Below are positions 16,390-25,574 of a stretch of 64,000 bases of DNA, piece after piece (position 1 is the stretch's first letter; every line of letters starts with the position of its first letter). Position numbers and translations under genes: made by a program. The notes beneath the pieces are model-generated. The model saw nothing but the letters and a program-made list of their open reading frames with translations, did not search any database and had not been told where the DNA came from. Origin of the DNA: Phycisphaerales bacterium (GTDB taxonomy: Bacteria; Planctomycetota; Phycisphaerae; UBA1845; Fen-1342); the NCBI GenBank assembly GCA_022839625.1, contig JALHJL010000014.1, forward strand, positions 5,313 to 69,312. The letters run 5' to 3'.

Positions 16390-18663
16390 CTAACTGGACA
16401 GCAGCGCCACGAAGCCGTTGATGTCGCCGAAGTCGAGCACGCCGTCGCCGTTCATGTCGCCGGACAGATCGGCGTCCATTTGCGGGTACTGCTGGGCATA
16501 CACGTCGGGGTTTGCCAAGGCCATGACGAACGGGTTGATGTCGCCAAAATCCACCAGCCCGTCGCCGTTCATGTCGCCGGGAATCGCGATGGCAATGCGC
16601 CACGCTCCGCGGCCCTGCGTGGTCGCCACGAGTCGCTGGCGGGACGGCTCGATGCGCAGGTCGACGACCGCCGCGTTCGGCAGGCCGAATCCGTAGCGGT
16701 GCCAGGTGAGGCCGTCGTTGATGGAGTAGTACAGGCCGTCATCCGCGCCCGCGTAGATCACGGGCAGCTTGCCGCGCACGTCGACCGCGACCGTGTTGAC
16801 CGGCACGTCCGGCAAGTCGCCGTCGAGTGCTTCCCAGGTGACCCCGCCGTCGGTGCTGCGCTGGACCTTGGTCTGGCCGAATCCGGCGCCCGCGAGGTAG
16901 ACCGTGAGCGGCAGGGTCGGGTGCACGAACAGCTCGCGCGTGACCCGCGGCCAGCCCGGGTGGCCGGTCTTCACCAGCGTGAACGTCGAGCCGCCGTTGA
17001 TGGACCGTTGGACACGCCCGTCATTGGTGGTGACATAGACGGTATTCGGATCGGAGGGCGCCAGCGCGAGCGAACGAATCGCCGCCGCGCCGCCGCCGGT
17101 CAGATCGCCCGAAATCGCGGTCCAGCTCGAGCCGCTGTTTGTGCTGCGGTAGATGCGGTGGGTGGCATAAAGCATGCGCGTGGAGTTGGTCGGGTCGATC
17201 AGGTAGGGCGGCAGGAAGCAGTTGCGGTCGCCGGAACTGATTCCACTGCCGCTGTAGTTGAACGAGCCGCCGCCGTTGGTGGACAGATACAGATTGCCGG
17301 TGCCCTGGTATTCGACGAACAGGCGCAGGGGGTTGGCCTGGTCAATTTGCGTCCAGCCGCCGTCACCACCGAGCACCTGCGTCCAGCCCAGCCCGGCCGT
17401 ACTGCGGATGTTCGTGCCGTTGTCCTGCGTGCCGCCCAGGAGATACTCGGCGTTGGTCGGATGGGTCGAGAGACCGGCGTAAAACTGGATAGCGCCGAAG
17501 TTGTTGTGGGAGGTCCAACTATTGCCCAGGTTCGCGCTGCGCGTCACACCGCCATCGTGACCCGCCAGCAGCCTGCCCAGGGCGTCCCAGGCCACGGCGT
17601 GTTGGTCGACGTGCGGCGGGGCGACGTTGCTCCAGTTCACGCCGGAGTTCGTCGAGCGGTAGAGGTCGAGTCCACCGACGAAGACCGTGTTGGCATTCGA
17701 AGGCTGCACCGAGACAACGGACAGGAACCAGCCGTACGTGGACTGAAGGCCGCTCAGCGAGCCCAAGGCCGTCCAGGAGGTCCCACCGTTGTCGCTGCGA
17801 TAGGCCCCGTAAGTGGACGCATTGCCGCCGGTGGCCGACGCCGGGTTCGTGAGCAGGGTGTAGATGCGGCTGGGTTGGCTGGGAGCGACGGCGAGGCTGA
17901 TGCGGCCGAGCGTCGCGGTCGGGAACCCGCCGCCCGTCAGCTTGGTCCAGCTTTCTCCGCCGTTGGTGGTCTTGTAGATGCCATTGGCGGAGTCGCCGAA
18001 GATGTGGCCGATGGCCGCGTAGAGAGTCGTCGGGCTGACCGGGTCGATGGCCAGGTCGGTGGCGCTCAGGTTCGGCAGCCCGTTGGTGAGCTGCGACCAG
18101 GTCACGCCGCCGTCGAGCGAACGAAAGACGCCGACCGGCCCCGTAGCGCCGGGGTGCCCCTTGGCGGCGGCCATTTCCGGGAAGCCGCCGGCGCGCGTGA
18201 TGGAAGCGTAGATCGTCAGCGTGTTCTGTGGATTGATGACGATCTTCGAGAAGCAGCGCCCGCCGAACGTGTCCTCGGCAAGCTGCTCCCACGTCTCGCC
18301 ACCGTCGGTGGACTTGAATACGCCGAGACCGCAGCGGCTATGGTTGGCGAAGTTCGCCTCGCCGGTGCCGGCGTAGACGATGTTGGGGTTCGTCGGGTCG
18401 AGGGCGAGCGCCCCCATCGCGGTCGTCGGCATGTCGTCGGTCAGCGGCGTCCAGGACGTGCCTCCGTCGGTCGTGCGCCAGACCCCGCCGTCCGCCCCGG
18501 CGGCGTAATAGAGGTTGGCGTTCATGGGATGGCAGACGATGGCGGAGACGCGGCCCGTGTAGGTGCCGTTGGTGATCGGGGCCGGGCCGAGTTCCTGCCA
18601 TTCGACTGCCAGGGCCGAAGCGGCCAAGGAGAGTACTGCGAGAATGCTCGACAACGGCTTCAT
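16390..18663 (-). CDS. Secreted BNR/Asp-box beta-propeller protein with dockerin-like C-terminus
   Basis: A 757-residue exported protein. The signal peptide is MKPLSSILAVLSLAASALA. The body is made of many Asp-box (BNR) repeats of the S-x-DGGxTW form (TTDGGTSWTPL, STDGGETWEQL, STDGGVTWEAL and others), each paired with a DPTNPNxVYAGT-like strand. This is the sortilin/VPS10-type propeller found in sialidases and xyloglucanases. No sialidase arginine triad was located, so binding rather than catalysis is as likely. The C-terminus is a paired FGDINPFV-type repeat. Its start overlaps the stop of the DUF4198 gene (ATGA), so the two are translationally coupled. Confidence 0.85.
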   Translation of the reverse strand: MKPLSSILAVLSLAASALAVEWQELGPAPITNGTYTGRVSAIVCHPMNANLYYAAGADGGVWRTTDGGTSWTPLTDDMPTTAMGALALDPTNPNIVYAGTGEANFANHSRCGLGVFKSTDGGETWEQLAEDTFGGRCFSKIVINPQNTLTIYASITRAGGFPEMAAAKGHPGATGPVGVFRSLDGGVTWSQLTNGLPNLSATDLAIDPVSPTTLYAAIGHIFGDSANGIYKTTNGGESWTKLTGGGFPTATLGRISLAVAPSQPSRIYTLLTNPASATGGNASTYGAYRSDNGGTSWTALGSLSGLQSTYGWFLSVVSVQPSNANTVFVGGLDLYRSTNSGVNWSNVAPPHVDQHAVAWDALGRLLAGHDGGVTRSANLGNSWTSHNNFGAIQFYAGLSTHPTNAEYLLGGTQDNGTNIRSTAGLGWTQVLGGDGGWTQIDQANPLRLFVEYQGTGNLYLSTNGGGSFNYSGSGISSGDRNCFLPPYLIDPTNSTRMLYATHRIYRSTNSGSSWTAISGDLTGGGAAAIRSLALAPSDPNTVYVTTNDGRVQRSINGGSTFTLVKTGHPGWPRVTRELFVHPTLPLTVYLAGAGFGQTKVQRSTDGGVTWEALDGDLPDVPVNTVAVDVRGKLPVIYAGADDGLYYSINDGLTWHRYGFGLPNAAVVDLRIEPSRQRLVATTQGRGAWRIAIAIPGDMNGDGLVDFGDINPFVMALANPDVYAQQYPQMDADLSGDMNGDGVLDFGDINGFVALLSS
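16393..16578 (-). repeat. Paired FGDINPFV dockerin-like repeat (62 residues)
   Basis: GDMNGDGLVDFGDINPFV and GDMNGDGVLDFGDINGFV, spaced by 23 residues. The second copy has G for P in the core. It closes the BNR-repeat protein. Confidence 0.85.
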
Positions 18664-19496
18664 TGCCCGGCTCCTTTCGTCACCTCAAACGAGAGCGTTC
18701 CGCTGTAAAGCACCCAGTCGGCCGCGGCATCGCCTTCGAGTGGCAGGGCGTGGTGAAACTCCACCCGCCACAGGCCCGCGCCGGTCACGCGGAAGTGTGC
18801 CGAGCCGCTCGGATCGGCGTTGATGACGGTCGTGTGGCCCGTCGTCACGTTCGTTGCCCGGATCTTCGCCCCCGGACACTTGTCGCCATCCACGTATACC
18901 ATCAGCGGCAGATCGGAACCGACCTCCGCCGCGGTGGGATCGAAGCGCGGCCTGATCTCGGCGGCCAGGCCGCTCTTGTTGGTCGCGACGGCGGAGGGCA
19001 CTATCTGGCCGTCCTCGCTCGGCACGCGGACTAGGGTCTTCCCTGTGCTCAGGAGCCGCACGCGCACCGAGCGATCGGCCGACAAGCCGCTCGCGCCGGC
19101 GATGCTATCCGCGGCGACGTTTTCCTGGAGGTACGTCCGCAACTCGCTGCCCGTCATCTCGGCGACGCTGGACTGGAGCGTGCCGACCACCGTGACGCCC
19201 GAATGCGCGATCTGAAGCACAACGGAGTTGTCCCCGGCCCGCTGCGGACGGACGTCGTGCCGGTTCTCCTGCTCGCCGCCGCCGCGGACGAACATCCATT
19301 GCACGGCGTCGGCCGGCCAGGGCGCGGGCTGGGCATCTTTGGCCGCACCGGCGTCGAACCGCAGCGCGATCGACTCTCCGAGCGCGGCCGAGTACTTGCT
19401 CGGCGTGAGGAACGACGTGACCGGTGGCGCGGCCCAGGCCGGGACCGCCGCCGCCAACAGCCACAAATGCCACGCGGGCGGGCGCAGAGTGTTCAT
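18660..19496 (-). CDS. DUF4198-like secreted protein
   Basis: A 278-residue exported protein. The ATG at 19496 has GGAG 7 bases upstream and is followed by a signal peptide (WHLWLLAAAVPAWAA). The rest is beta-rich with two parts: an N-terminal block (SFLTPSKYSAALGESIALRF) and a C-terminal Ig-like block (DLPLMVYVDGDKCPGAKIRA ... GLWRVEFHHAL). This layout resembles DUF4198 periplasmic proteins, which in other bacteria sit near metal-uptake genes. No metal gene is adjacent here; the partner is the downstream BNR propeller gene. Function unknown. Confidence 0.7.
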   Translation of the reverse strand: MNTLRPPAWHLWLLAAAVPAWAAPPVTSFLTPSKYSAALGESIALRFDAGAAKDAQPAPWPADAVQWMFVRGGGEQENRHDVRPQRAGDNSVVLQIAHSGVTVVGTLQSSVAEMTGSELRTYLQENVAADSIAGASGLSADRSVRVRLLSTGKTLVRVPSEDGQIVPSAVATNKSGLAAEIRPRFDPTAAEVGSDLPLMVYVDGDKCPGAKIRATNVTTGHTTVINADPSGSAHFRVTGAGLWRVEFHHALPLEGDAAADWVLYSGTLSFEVTKGAGQ

Positions 19497-19659
19497 CAGT
19501 GTTCTCCTGAAACGTGTACCTCCGATTCTAATCGACGGCCGCCAAATTCCCCAATGCGAATATTTCGCCCGCCGTGGCGGACCGCGAAGGGGCCGAGGTG
19601 GCTGAGCCGCCGGTGTGCCCGCGGTTGTGTCACGCGCGTCTGGCGGGCGGTGCGTGCGG

Positions 19660-19687
19660 TTGCCGCGCCCGGCCCGTGGTTCATAAT
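19660..19687 (+). promoter_or_regulatory. Candidate promoter, start-proximal
   Basis: TTGCCG (19660-19665) and CATAAT (19682-19687), 16 bases apart. The -10 box ends 8 bases before the ATG at 19696, and there is no Shine-Dalgarno, so the mRNA may be leaderless. Confidence 0.35.
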
Positions 19688-19695
19688 GGCACGCG

Positions 19696-22600
19696 ATGGT
19701 CGCCGCCGCTTGGACGAACCTGGTTGATTTTGCGCACCCGGCATACCTGGCCGCGCTCGCGGGTCTGCCGCTCGTCGTTGCGCTCGGGGTGCGGTCGCTG
19801 TCGGGGCTGGGTTCCGTGCGACGGGCGCTCGCGATCGCTGTTCGCGCTGCGGTGATCCTGGCGATGCTGTTTGCGCTGGCGGGCCCTGAGTGGGTCCGCA
19901 CGACGGACGATCAGACGGTCGTCTTCGCGGTGGACCGGTCGGACAGCGTGCCTTCGGATTCCCAGCGCACCGCGGAGCAGTTCATGCGGGCGGCGACCGG
20001 TGGCATGCGTCCGGGAAAGGACCGGGTCGGTCTGCTCGGGTTCGACGGCCGGGCATCCGTTGAGCAGGTGGCACAGGCTGAACTCCTCGCTGACCGCGCC
20101 GGCAGCCCGATCGAGCCGCACCGGACGAATATCGCCGGTGCGCTGCGGCTGGGGCTCGCGCTGTTGCCGCCGGACACCGCTGCGCGGCTGGTGGTGCTTT
20201 CCGACGGCAACGAGAACGTGGGGAGCGCGGCGGTGGAGGCGGAGTCGTGCGCGGCGCTCGGCATTCCGGTGGACGTGGTGCCGCTACGGTACGAACACGC
20301 CGCCGAGATGTTGGTGGACCAGCTCATTGCGCCCGCGTGGGCCAAGCGGGACGAAGTAATCAACCTCCAGCTCGTCGTGCGTTCGCAGGTCGCGGCGCGG
20401 GCGCGCGTGCAGTTGTATCACAACGACCGGCTGGTCGATCTCCACGCGTCAGGCCGGGGTGGGGAGGCTGGCGCGGTGCTCCAGCTCGACCCCGGACCGA
20501 ATCGGCTGACCATTCCAGTGATGTTGCGTGCGGCCGGCGTCCATCGGTTCCGGGCCGCGCTACAACCCGATCCGCCGGAGTCGGACACGCTGCCGCAGAA
20601 CAACGAAGGCCGGGCGTTCACGATCGTGGGGGCGACCGAGCGGGTGCTGCTGGTGGTAGACACCGCCGCCGACGCTGAGGACGTGAACCGGACTTCGGCA
20701 GAGCTGCTTGCTCAGGCCCTGCGCAGCGGCGGGATCGAATGTGAACAGGTCAGCGTCGACGAGCTGCCCGGCGATCCCGCGGTGCTGGTGGACTGTTCCG
20801 CGGTGATCCTCGCGAACGTGTCCGCGTTTGCGCTGGGGCAGCCGCGGCAGGCGATGCTGGCCTCGTACGTTCGTGACCAGGGGGGCGGGCTGATTGCCAT
20901 CGGCGGCGATCGGGCGTTCAGCGTCGGCGGATACGGGCACACGCCGCTGGAGGAAATCCTGCCGGTCGAGACCAGCCGCGACAAGCTCAAGCTGCTCAGC
21001 CTGGGACTGGTCATTGTCCTGGACCGGTCCGGTTCGATGATGGGCGAGAAGATCGCGATGGCGCGGCACGCCGCCATAGCGTCCGTGCAACTGCTCAGCA
21101 GTTTCGACCGCATCGGCGTCGTGGCGTTCGATAGCGACCCGCAGTGGGTCGTGCCGTTGCAGCCGGCGGGCGACAAGGCGGCCATCGCGCAGCAGATCGC
21201 CACGATCGGGGTTGGCGGCGGCACGAACATGTATCCGGCCTTGCTGCGAGCCGGCAGCGGGCTTGCGGACCTGAACACGAATCTGAAGCACATCATCGTC
21301 CTCACCGATGGGCTGTCCATGCCGGGAGATTTCGACGGGCTCGCTCGGCACTGCGCCGCGGCGGGGATTACGGTCTCGGCGATCGCCGTGGGGCCCGATG
21401 CGGACCGCGCCCTGCTGGCGCGCATCGCACAGCTCAGCGGCGGGCGGATGTACGTGGCCGAGAGCGCCAAGCCGCTGCCGCAGATCTTCGTGCGCGAAAC
21501 GGTCCTGGCCAGCCGGTCCGGGCTCTTTGAGCAGCCGTTCACGCCGCGTCTGGTCGGGGCGCTCGACAGCCAGATCGTCGAGGGCCTCGCACAACCCGAG
21601 CTGCCTCCGCTGCGCGGGCACGTGGTGACCGCGGCCAAGCCGCTCGCGCAGACGCCGCTGGTACGGGTAACGGAAGATGGAACCGATCCGATTCTTGCAC
21701 ACTGGCAGGTGGGGCTCGGCCGCACGGTCGCCTTCACGAGCGGCATCTGGCCGAAGTGGGGGCCGCAGTGGGCGGCGTGGTCGGGTTTCAGCAAGTTCTG
21801 GACACAGGCGGTCCGCTACGCCGGCCGGCCGGGCCACCTGCCCGACCTGGAAGTCGAAACGACCATCAAGGACGGCCAGGCCCACGTTGTGGTTTCTGCC
21901 GAGCACTTGCCGCTACGGTTGCAGGGCTCCTTGACACTTGCCGGCCAGTTCATCCGCCCCGATTTCTCCGTGGAGCCGTTGACGCTGCGCCGCACGGCGG
22001 CCGGTCGCTTTGAAGCCGGCTTCCCGGCCCACTTGCCTGGAACCTACCTCGTGAACATGTCCTATCGCTACGGCACCGGGGGGGATGGTGAGGCTGGCGT
22101 ATTGCGCTCCGGCGTGGTGATGAGCTACTCGCCCGAATACCGCACGCTCCGGGACAACGCGGGCGGTCTCGCCGAACTTGCCCGGCGCACGGGCGGGCGC
22201 GTGCTGGACGTGGACAACCCGGCGGCGGTCTTCGAGGCGTGGAGCATTCGGCCGGTTCGAGTTCGACGGCCGTTCTGGGAGGATCTGGTGCGGTTCGCGC
22301 TCCTGTTGTTCCTGCTGGACGTGGCCGTACGGCGCATCGCGGTGACGCCCGCGGAGGCGGTCGCGCGTGCGGCGGCGTTCCTCCGCGAATTGTCTGGGCG
22401 CGCCGCGCGCGGCGACAGCGCGGCGACGCTCACCGCGCTGCGCGGCGTGAAGGCCCGCGTACGCGACGGCGGCAGGGAATCGCGCCGGGCGGATGTTACG
22501 AAGCGCGCGGATGCACCGAGGACCGGCGAGCCGCTGGAACCCGATGCGCTCACGCGCGCCCTGGCGGGCGTGGAGCCGGAAGCCCCGGTCGTAGCCGCGC

Positions 22601-22710
22601 CCTTGCAGAACCGTCGCCCGCCAGCCGCGTCGGAAGGGGAGTACACGACACGCCTGCTGCGGGCCAAGCGCCGTGCCCGGCGTGAACCGGATGAGGACGG
22701 ACGGAAATGA
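19696..22710 (+). CDS. Large membrane protein with two von Willebrand factor A regions
   Basis: A 1004-residue protein. Two N-terminal membrane helices (about residues 13-62) are followed by a first VWA-like region with the metal-site loop FAVDRSDSVPSDS. A GATase-like region (GGGLIAIGGDRAFSVGGYG, about 395-420) comes next, then a second complete VWA domain with the MIDAS motif VLDRSGSMMGEK near residue 443. A helix near 860-880 anchors the charged cytoplasmic tail. The architecture is that of BatA/YegL-like proteins usually encoded beside MoxR and DUF58; here those two lie about 31 kb away. A role in envelope protein assembly is an inference. Its stop overlaps the phosphatase start. Confidence 0.82.
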   Translation: MVAAAWTNLVDFAHPAYLAALAGLPLVVALGVRSLSGLGSVRRALAIAVRAAVILAMLFALAGPEWVRTTDDQTVVFAVDRSDSVPSDSQRTAEQFMRAATGGMRPGKDRVGLLGFDGRASVEQVAQAELLADRAGSPIEPHRTNIAGALRLGLALLPPDTAARLVVLSDGNENVGSAAVEAESCAALGIPVDVVPLRYEHAAEMLVDQLIAPAWAKRDEVINLQLVVRSQVAARARVQLYHNDRLVDLHASGRGGEAGAVLQLDPGPNRLTIPVMLRAAGVHRFRAALQPDPPESDTLPQNNEGRAFTIVGATERVLLVVDTAADAEDVNRTSAELLAQALRSGGIECEQVSVDELPGDPAVLVDCSAVILANVSAFALGQPRQAMLASYVRDQGGGLIAIGGDRAFSVGGYGHTPLEEILPVETSRDKLKLLSLGLVIVLDRSGSMMGEKIAMARHAAIASVQLLSSFDRIGVVAFDSDPQWVVPLQPAGDKAAIAQQIATIGVGGGTNMYPALLRAGSGLADLNTNLKHIIVLTDGLSMPGDFDGLARHCAAAGITVSAIAVGPDADRALLARIAQLSGGRMYVAESAKPLPQIFVRETVLASRSGLFEQPFTPRLVGALDSQIVEGLAQPELPPLRGHVVTAAKPLAQTPLVRVTEDGTDPILAHWQVGLGRTVAFTSGIWPKWGPQWAAWSGFSKFWTQAVRYAGRPGHLPDLEVETTIKDGQAHVVVSAEHLPLRLQGSLTLAGQFIRPDFSVEPLTLRRTAAGRFEAGFPAHLPGTYLVNMSYRYGTGGDGEAGVLRSGVVMSYSPEYRTLRDNAGGLAELARRTGGRVLDVDNPAAVFEAWSIRPVRVRRPFWEDLVRFALLLFLLDVAVRRIAVTPAEAVARAAAFLRELSGRAARGDSAATLTALRGVKARVRDGGRESRRADVTKRADAPRTGEPLEPDALTRALAGVEPEAPVVAAPLQNRRPPAASEGEYTTRLLRAKRRARREPDEDGRK

Positions 22711-23501
22711 GGTTTTCACGACGAGCCAGGCGCAGGCTACTGATCGGCGGACCGCTCGTTCTGGTGGCGGTCATCATCCTCTGGGGGGCAGTGCCGCGCG
22801 GTCCACTGCGGATCACGCCGCCGCCCGCGGGGGCGGAGCCGGGACGCTGGGTCCACCTGGAGGGCGCGGCGAACACGCGCGATGTCGGAGGGTATCCGGC
22901 GGCCGGCGGGCACGTCGTGAAACGCGGCATGGTCTATCGTTCGGGCAAGCTCAATCGGCTTTCAGGAGCGGGGGCGGATGCGTATCGCCGGCTCGGCGTG
23001 CGAACGGCCATCGACTTCTGTAACCGCCTGACACCCTGGCCGCTGTTCGGCGGAGACGCGTGGAGTGTGCAGTTCGCGTCCACCGTTCACGGCTGCCCGA
23101 TGAGCTTCGCAAAGGACGGGCCGGTCGAGGAGTTCTACATCCGGGGTGTGCGCGACAACGCCGGCTCGCTGCGCAAGGCGTTCGACCTGCTCAGCCGCGG
23201 CGAGAATTACCCCGTGTTGTACCACTGTGCCGTCGGGACAGACCGTACGGGAGTGATGACGGCCTTGCTGCTTTCCTTGCTGGGGGTTGATCGATCCACG
23301 ATCATCGCCGACTTCCGTCTGTCGGAGCAGGTCGGCCTGCCGGGGTCGCTGGCGGCGATGGACGCGCTGTTGGATCACGTCGCCGGGCGCGGGGGGATTG
23401 AGGTCTACCTGGCGGAACTGGGGATCGCAGCGGATGCTCGGGAGCGCATCCGGGCGTTGCTCCTGGAACCGCGCCGCGCGGAGTTGGAGTCACCGCCGTA
23501 G
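22707..23501 (+). CDS. Membrane-anchored tyrosine/dual-specificity phosphatase
   Basis: A 264-residue protein whose ATG overlaps the previous stop (ATGA). A basic N-terminus and one hydrophobic helix (LLIGGPLVLVAVIILWGAV) act as a membrane anchor or signal. The catalytic domain starts with NTRDVGGYPAAGG..KRGMVYRSGKL, the N-terminal signature of bacterial protein-tyrosine phosphatases of the Y_phosphatase3/Siw14 type. It carries the P-loop HCAVGTDRTG (HCX5R; cysteine near residue 175). The aspartate general acid is probably in the DGPVEEFY loop. The substrate is unknown. Confidence 0.88.
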   Translation: MRFSRRARRRLLIGGPLVLVAVIILWGAVPRGPLRITPPPAGAEPGRWVHLEGAANTRDVGGYPAAGGHVVKRGMVYRSGKLNRLSGAGADAYRRLGVRTAIDFCNRLTPWPLFGGDAWSVQFASTVHGCPMSFAKDGPVEEFYIRGVRDNAGSLRKAFDLLSRGENYPVLYHCAVGTDRTGVMTALLLSLLGVDRSTIIADFRLSEQVGLPGSLAAMDALLDHVAGRGGIEVYLAELGIAADARERIRALLLEPRRAELESPP

Positions 23502-23509
23502 ACACGTCG

Positions 23510-23546
23510 GGTCTTGCGCACCCGCGGGAAGTTGCCCAGCAAGACC
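23510..23546. terminator. Inverted repeat between convergent genes
   Basis: GGTCTTGC (23510-23517) and GCAAGACC (23539-23546) form an 8-base-pair stem. The 21-base loop itself contains the palindrome CCCGCGGG. It lies between the phosphatase (ends 23501) and the hibernation-factor-like gene (ends 23553), as expected for a shared terminator. Confidence 0.4.
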
Positions 23547-23552
23547 TTGGCC

Positions 23553-23876
23553 TCAGCCCGCCCCGACGCCCCATTTCATTCGACCGATCTTGCGGCTGAG
23601 TGCGGGCTTCAGGCGGTCAATCGCCAGGCCGAGCGAACCCAGGACATCCGTCCCCAACTCATCGATCGTCAGTTTGCCGCCGCGCTTTAAGCCCACGTCG
23701 ATGCGGCAGCGCTTGTCGACCGACTGCTTGTGCGGACCGGTCACGTCCTCCAGCAGGACGATCACGCTCCGAATACGGTTCTGGAATCTTGTCAGCGCGG
23801 CTGCGACGCGCTCCTGGGCCTGGTTGTGCAACGCGGACTTGTCGTCGATGCCCTTGATGGCGACCTGGAGCCTCAT
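23553..23876 (-). CDS. HPF/RaiA-like ribosome-associated protein
   Basis: A 107-residue protein. The start at 23876 is fixed by a strong TAAGGAGG 6 bases upstream. The sequence MRLQVAIKGIDDKSALHNQAQERV ... CRIDVGLKRGGKLTIDELGTDVLGSLGLAIDRLK follows the beta-alpha-beta-beta-beta-alpha pattern of the sigma-54-modulation / hibernation promoting factor family. That family binds the decoding centre of the 30S subunit in stationary phase. It is the short type, without the C-terminal dimerisation domain of long HPF. Basic residues on the last helix (RLKPALSRKIGRMK) suit rRNA contact. The match is by pattern, so confidence is moderate. Confidence 0.65.
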   Translation of the reverse strand: MRLQVAIKGIDDKSALHNQAQERVAAALTRFQNRIRSVIVLLEDVTGPHKQSVDKRCRIDVGLKRGGKLTIDELGTDVLGSLGLAIDRLKPALSRKIGRMKWGVGAG

Positions 23877-24044
23877 GCATTCCTCCTTACTCGACACGCC
23901 GATGGGGTGCCGCGGGCCCGCAACCCCGACTGGCCGCGCCGCCCGCACCCGGACGCGACCGCCACGCAACCATGTGGCCTTCATTCTTAGTACGTCGCGG
24001 GGGCCGCGGAGTTCGCACGGATTGCAGCCCGCGCGGACGCCGGC

Positions 24045-25574
24045 TTAGAGCTGACCTGCCTCGAACTCCCGGAGCAAGCGCATGTCGATTTGAAGCAACC
24101 TGCCGCCCTCGGCGTCCTTGGGTTCCGTGCTCCAGGTGACGGGCAGGCCAGCCAGCCGCTCGGCCAGCGGGTCCGGCAGTTCCGCTGCCAACAGGCGGAA
24201 CATCGGCTCCGGGCACCAGTCCGCGCACGTGGAGAGCACGCCGAAGTCTTCGTAGCGGTACGTGCGCTCCGGCCAGTGCCCGTCACTGGGCCGGATGAGG
24301 TGAACCGCGGCGGGGCTGGACTGTGCCGCCTGGAACAACTGCGCGCGAAACAGCGCGCGCTCCGCGACCTGTTGCCGGACGACGTGGTTCAGCACGTTGG
24401 AGCGTGCCATCAGGCACGAGAACAGCGCCAGCGCGACGAACAACACCGTCACGGGCATGCGTGCGTCGCGAAACGCCAGCCGCCCGATGCCGAACACGGC
24501 CCACGCAACCAGGATCACGATCGATGCGCTAAGCGGCCCGATCGAGCGGTAACTGGCCCAGGACTCCGCGGTCAGCAGATTGGGCAGATAGGCGACCGGC
24601 AGCAGCACGACCCCCCAAAGCAGACACAGGGCGTCAAACGTGCGGCGCCGCACCAGGAATGCGCCGGCCCCGGCTACGACCAGCGCCGCCACAAGCGCGA
24701 CCGTCGCGTGCGAAGGCGTGATCTGAAGCAGAGCCGCGGCGTTCACCAGCGGTTCCTTCAGGAACCACACGAGCTTGGAGTAGGGCTCGCGCGTGAGTGT
24801 CGTCCGCACAGTCGGCTCCGCCAACAGCCGCGTGGCGATGGCCGCCGTCGCCAGGGCGCCGACCAGCGTCGCGCCTTGCATCGCGAGCAGGCGCAGCCGC
24901 CGGGGCTGAGGAGTCTCGTGGTCGGCGCGGAAGAAGGCGACGTAGCAGCAGGTTACGTAGAACATCGCCCACGACTGTTGGAAGAAGAGGGCGGCGAGGA
25001 GTGCCGCGAGCGCGGCCAGCAGCCAGCCGGCGGCGTGGTACGTAGCTCGCTTGTAGGCGCCCTGGGCGACGGCGGCGCCGGCCAGCAGCGCGCACAGGGC
25101 GGCGCATGGGCGGTGGACGCTGGCGGCGAAGCCCGCGGTGCTCTGGGCCGAGGGAGTGGTGCAGACGAGGACCGCCAGGGCCGCGGCCAACCACCGCGGC
25201 CAGCCGCGGGATTCGAGCACCACCGCAAGAGCGGCGGCCAGACCGGCCAGCGCGAGCACGGTCAGGCCCCGGACCCAGCGGATCTCGGAAATCGTCGTGA
25301 TGGCCCCGAACGCCCAGCCGTGCAGAAGCGCCGCGAGGAAACGCCCGCGCTCCCAGTCGTGACGCGTGATGAGTTCGGCGTCGGTGTTGGACGCCCAGAG
25401 GAACCAGTAGTCGTCCAGCTTCCCGTAGTCGAACTGGACGACGGGCACGTAGGTGAGCACCACGAGGCCGCCGGCAATCACGGCCGGCAGGCACGGCAGC
25501 ACCGCGCGGCAGAGGCCCCCGTTGTCCGGCAAGACGAGCGATTCGGCCTGGTCGGACGGCGCGGCCCGACTCAC
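24045..25574 (-). CDS. Polytopic membrane protein, GT-C-like
   Basis: A 509-residue protein with about 10-11 hydrophobic segments. The start is GTG at 25574, overlapping the stop of the universal stress protein gene (GTGA). After the first helix comes FDYGKLDDYWFLW. An acidic DD pair in the first extracytoplasmic loop is the catalytic-loop feature of GT-C glycosyltransferases that use polyprenyl-phosphate sugars. The C-terminal soluble part (about 420-509) lies outside the membrane. No known family can be named with certainty. Confidence 0.7.
   Translation of the reverse strand: MSRAAPSDQAESLVLPDNGGLCRAVLPCLPAVIAGGLVVLTYVPVVQFDYGKLDDYWFLWASNTDAELITRHDWERGRFLAALLHGWAFGAITTISEIRWVRGLTVLALAGLAAALAVVLESRGWPRWLAAALAVLVCTTPSAQSTAGFAASVHRPCAALCALLAGAAVAQGAYKRATYHAAGWLLAALAALLAALFFQQSWAMFYVTCCYVAFFRADHETPQPRRLRLLAMQGATLVGALATAAIATRLLAEPTVRTTLTREPYSKLVWFLKEPLVNAAALLQITPSHATVALVAALVVAGAGAFLVRRRTFDALCLLWGVVLLPVAYLPNLLTAESWASYRSIGPLSASIVILVAWAVFGIGRLAFRDARMPVTVLFVALALFSCLMARSNVLNHVVRQQVAERALFRAQLFQAAQSSPAAVHLIRPSDGHWPERTYRYEDFGVLSTCADWCPEPMFRLLAAELPDPLAERLAGLPVTWSTEPKDAEGGRLLQIDMRLLREFEAGQL

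Noticed and set aside
16370..16395. Tandem CGCTCTAA repeat at the end of the BNR gene
   Set aside because: There are only two copies of 8 bases and no pairing or recurrence elsewhere; it is likely chance.
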